From: an uncultured Novosphingobium sp.
GTDB lineage: Bacteria > Pseudomonadota > Alphaproteobacteria > Sphingomonadales > Sphingomonadaceae
Direction of reading: 5' to 3'
DNA length: 44,668 bases
Assembly (NCBI GenBank): GCA_946886365.1
Contig: CAMPIM010000014.1
Span: 1-44,668, forward strand
Below are positions 43,868 to 44,668 of the stretch, piece after piece. Both the position numbers and the translations under genes were made by a program. Numbering within the stretch: position 1 is the stretch's first letter; each line of letters opens with the position of its first letter. Under the pieces are notes generated by a model. That model was not told the DNA's origin and searched no databases. It was given only the letters and a program-made list of their open reading frames with translations.

Positions 43868-44493
43868 CCCTCGATTCCCTTCTTGCAGCCGGCGCACCCC
43901 CCATCGCCGCAATCCTGCGCGGCCTTCGCCCCGAAGAGGCGGTGGAGATCGGCGCGGCCCTCATCGATGCGGGCATCCGCATCATCGAAGTACCGCTGAA
44001 CTCGCCCGAACCCTTCGAAAGCATCACCGCGCTCCAACAGGCGTTCGGCGCCACCGCGCTGATCGGCGGCGGCACCGTGCTGACGGTAGAGGCGGTGGAC
44101 GATCTGCGTCGCACCGGCGGACGCATCATGGTCACGCCTAACACCGACCCGGCCGTCATCGCGCGAGGCGCGCAATATGGCTTCGACATGCTGCCCGGCT
44201 TTATGACCCCCAGCGAAGGCTTCGCCGCCGTTCGCGCTGGCGCTCGCCGTCTGAAACTGTTCCCCGCTGCCAGCCTTGGCCCCGCCTATATAAAGGCCAT
44301 CAAGGAAGTGCTGCCGCGCCATGTCGGCCTCTGGGCAGTGGGCGGCACTGGCGCCGACACGATCGGCCAATGGCTCGGCGCAGGCTGCGAAGGCATTGGC
44401 GTCGGCGGCGCTTTATACCGCCCCGGCGACAATGCCGCGACGGTGGCGGAACGCGCGAGGGCGTTGGTCACGGCATGGCGCGCCATTGGCTAA
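43864..44493 (+). CDS. dgoA: 2-dehydro-3-deoxy-6-phosphogalactonate aldolase
   Basis: 209 aa class I aldolase of the KDPG/KDPGal family. Features: PIAAILRGLRPEEAVEIG with the catalytic Arg/Glu region (Glu of RGLRPEEA-type helix), IRIIEVPLNSPEPFESI with the catalytic Glu (about 42), LIGGGTVL, FDMLPGFMTPSE and the Schiff-base lysine in ARRLKLFPAASLGP (about residue 125). GLWAVGGTG binds the phosphate. It cleaves the product of DgoK into pyruvate and glyceraldehyde-3-phosphate, the last step of the De Ley-Doudoroff pathway. Its 4-bp overlap with dgoK sets the start. Confidence 0.92.
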   Translation: MTLDSLLAAGAPPIAAILRGLRPEEAVEIGAALIDAGIRIIEVPLNSPEPFESITALQQAFGATALIGGGTVLTVEAVDDLRRTGGRIMVTPNTDPAVIARGAQYGFDMLPGFMTPSEGFAAVRAGARRLKLFPAASLGPAYIKAIKEVLPRHVGLWAVGGTGADTIGQWLGAGCEGIGVGGALYRPGDNAATVAERARALVTAWRAIG

Positions 44494-44510
44494 GTGCGCT
44501 AACCCCTATC

Positions 44511-44635
44511 TCCGTTCGCCCTGAGCCTGTCGAGCCGAAGGCCGGCGAAGCCAACGGCTCCACTTCCTTCTCAAGAAAGGAAAGGGCTTCGACATCCGGA
44601 CGAGGCACGTGACTCGTTTGGACAGCCCGAACGGA
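44511..44635. repeat. Terminal-repeat-bounded intergenic segment
   Basis: TCCGTTCG (44511-44518) and CGAACGGA (44628-44635) face each other. The left arm continues as the GTTCGCCCTGAGCCTGTCGAG sequence type often dispersed in sphingomonad genomes, and an imperfect TTCCTT/AAAGGAA hairpin lies in the middle. No gene is seen from 44494 to the window end. Confidence 0.4.
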
Positions 44636-44668
44636 TTTAAAGTGATTGGACCGCGGCGAGGCTTTGAC

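Overview
The window looks like chromosomal or large-replicon DNA of a sphingomonad (Sphingobium/Sphingomonas/Novosphingobium group, Alphaproteobacteria). The evidence is GC-rich coding with strong preference for G/C third positions, EcfG-type general-stress promoters, a CpdR-like orphan receiver, a FucP-type sugar transporter with oxidative sugar catabolism, and protein families typical of that group. The assignment is inference from gene content; there is no rRNA in the window.

Layout. (1) 53-2139: a LysM lipoprotein overlapped by an EAL/degenerate-GGDEF membrane protein. (2) 2684-9227: a stress-type block. A minus-strand run encodes an SRPBCC protein, a Zn-dependent dehydrogenase, an SDR, a small hydrophilic protein and a GH65-like enzyme. 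On the plus strand are a hemerythrin protein, a small frame-broken ORF and a DUF1622 membrane protein. Three start regions carry perfect or near-perfect GGAAC-N16/17-CGTT boxes. (3) 9266-15985: a TetR repressor divergent from a complete RND tripartite efflux operon, with a clear operator dyad between them. (4) 16064-24443: a glycan block containing an SDR, a GH1 glycosidase, a glycosyltransferase-UDP-galactopyranose mutase fusion and, divergently, a GH1-RmlD fusion and a GH5-like glycosidase. This is the least standard system in the window. (5) 24490-28453: a scarred insertion zone. It holds a truncated molybdopterin-oxidoreductase gene with an intact 2Fe-2S subunit, an IS110 transposase 5' fragment joined to the 3' end of a TonB-dependent receptor gene, a short-antitoxin/Doc pair, a tyrosine integrase, iteron-like repeats and tRNA-Val(GAC). 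(6) 28618-31342: a DctA-type symporter, a CpdR-like receiver and an N-formylglutamate amidohydrolase. (7) 31409-44493: a dispersed oxidative galactose pathway (De Ley-Doudoroff type) interrupted by a LacI regulator, a large hybrid histidine kinase and several intergenic inverted repeats.

How the last block works together. A FucP-like permease imports sugar. A mutarotase (here frame-broken), a Gfo/Idh sugar 1-dehydrogenase and an SMP-30 lactonase make the aldonate. An IlvD/Edd dehydratase makes the 2-keto-3-deoxy acid. DgoK and DgoA phosphorylate and cleave it to pyruvate and glyceraldehyde-3-phosphate. The two divergent promoters of this block share a box, ATATACTC-NN-ACAAAT, which is probably the operator of the FadR-type GntR regulator encoded in the operon. 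The substrate assignment is inferred from the enzyme set.
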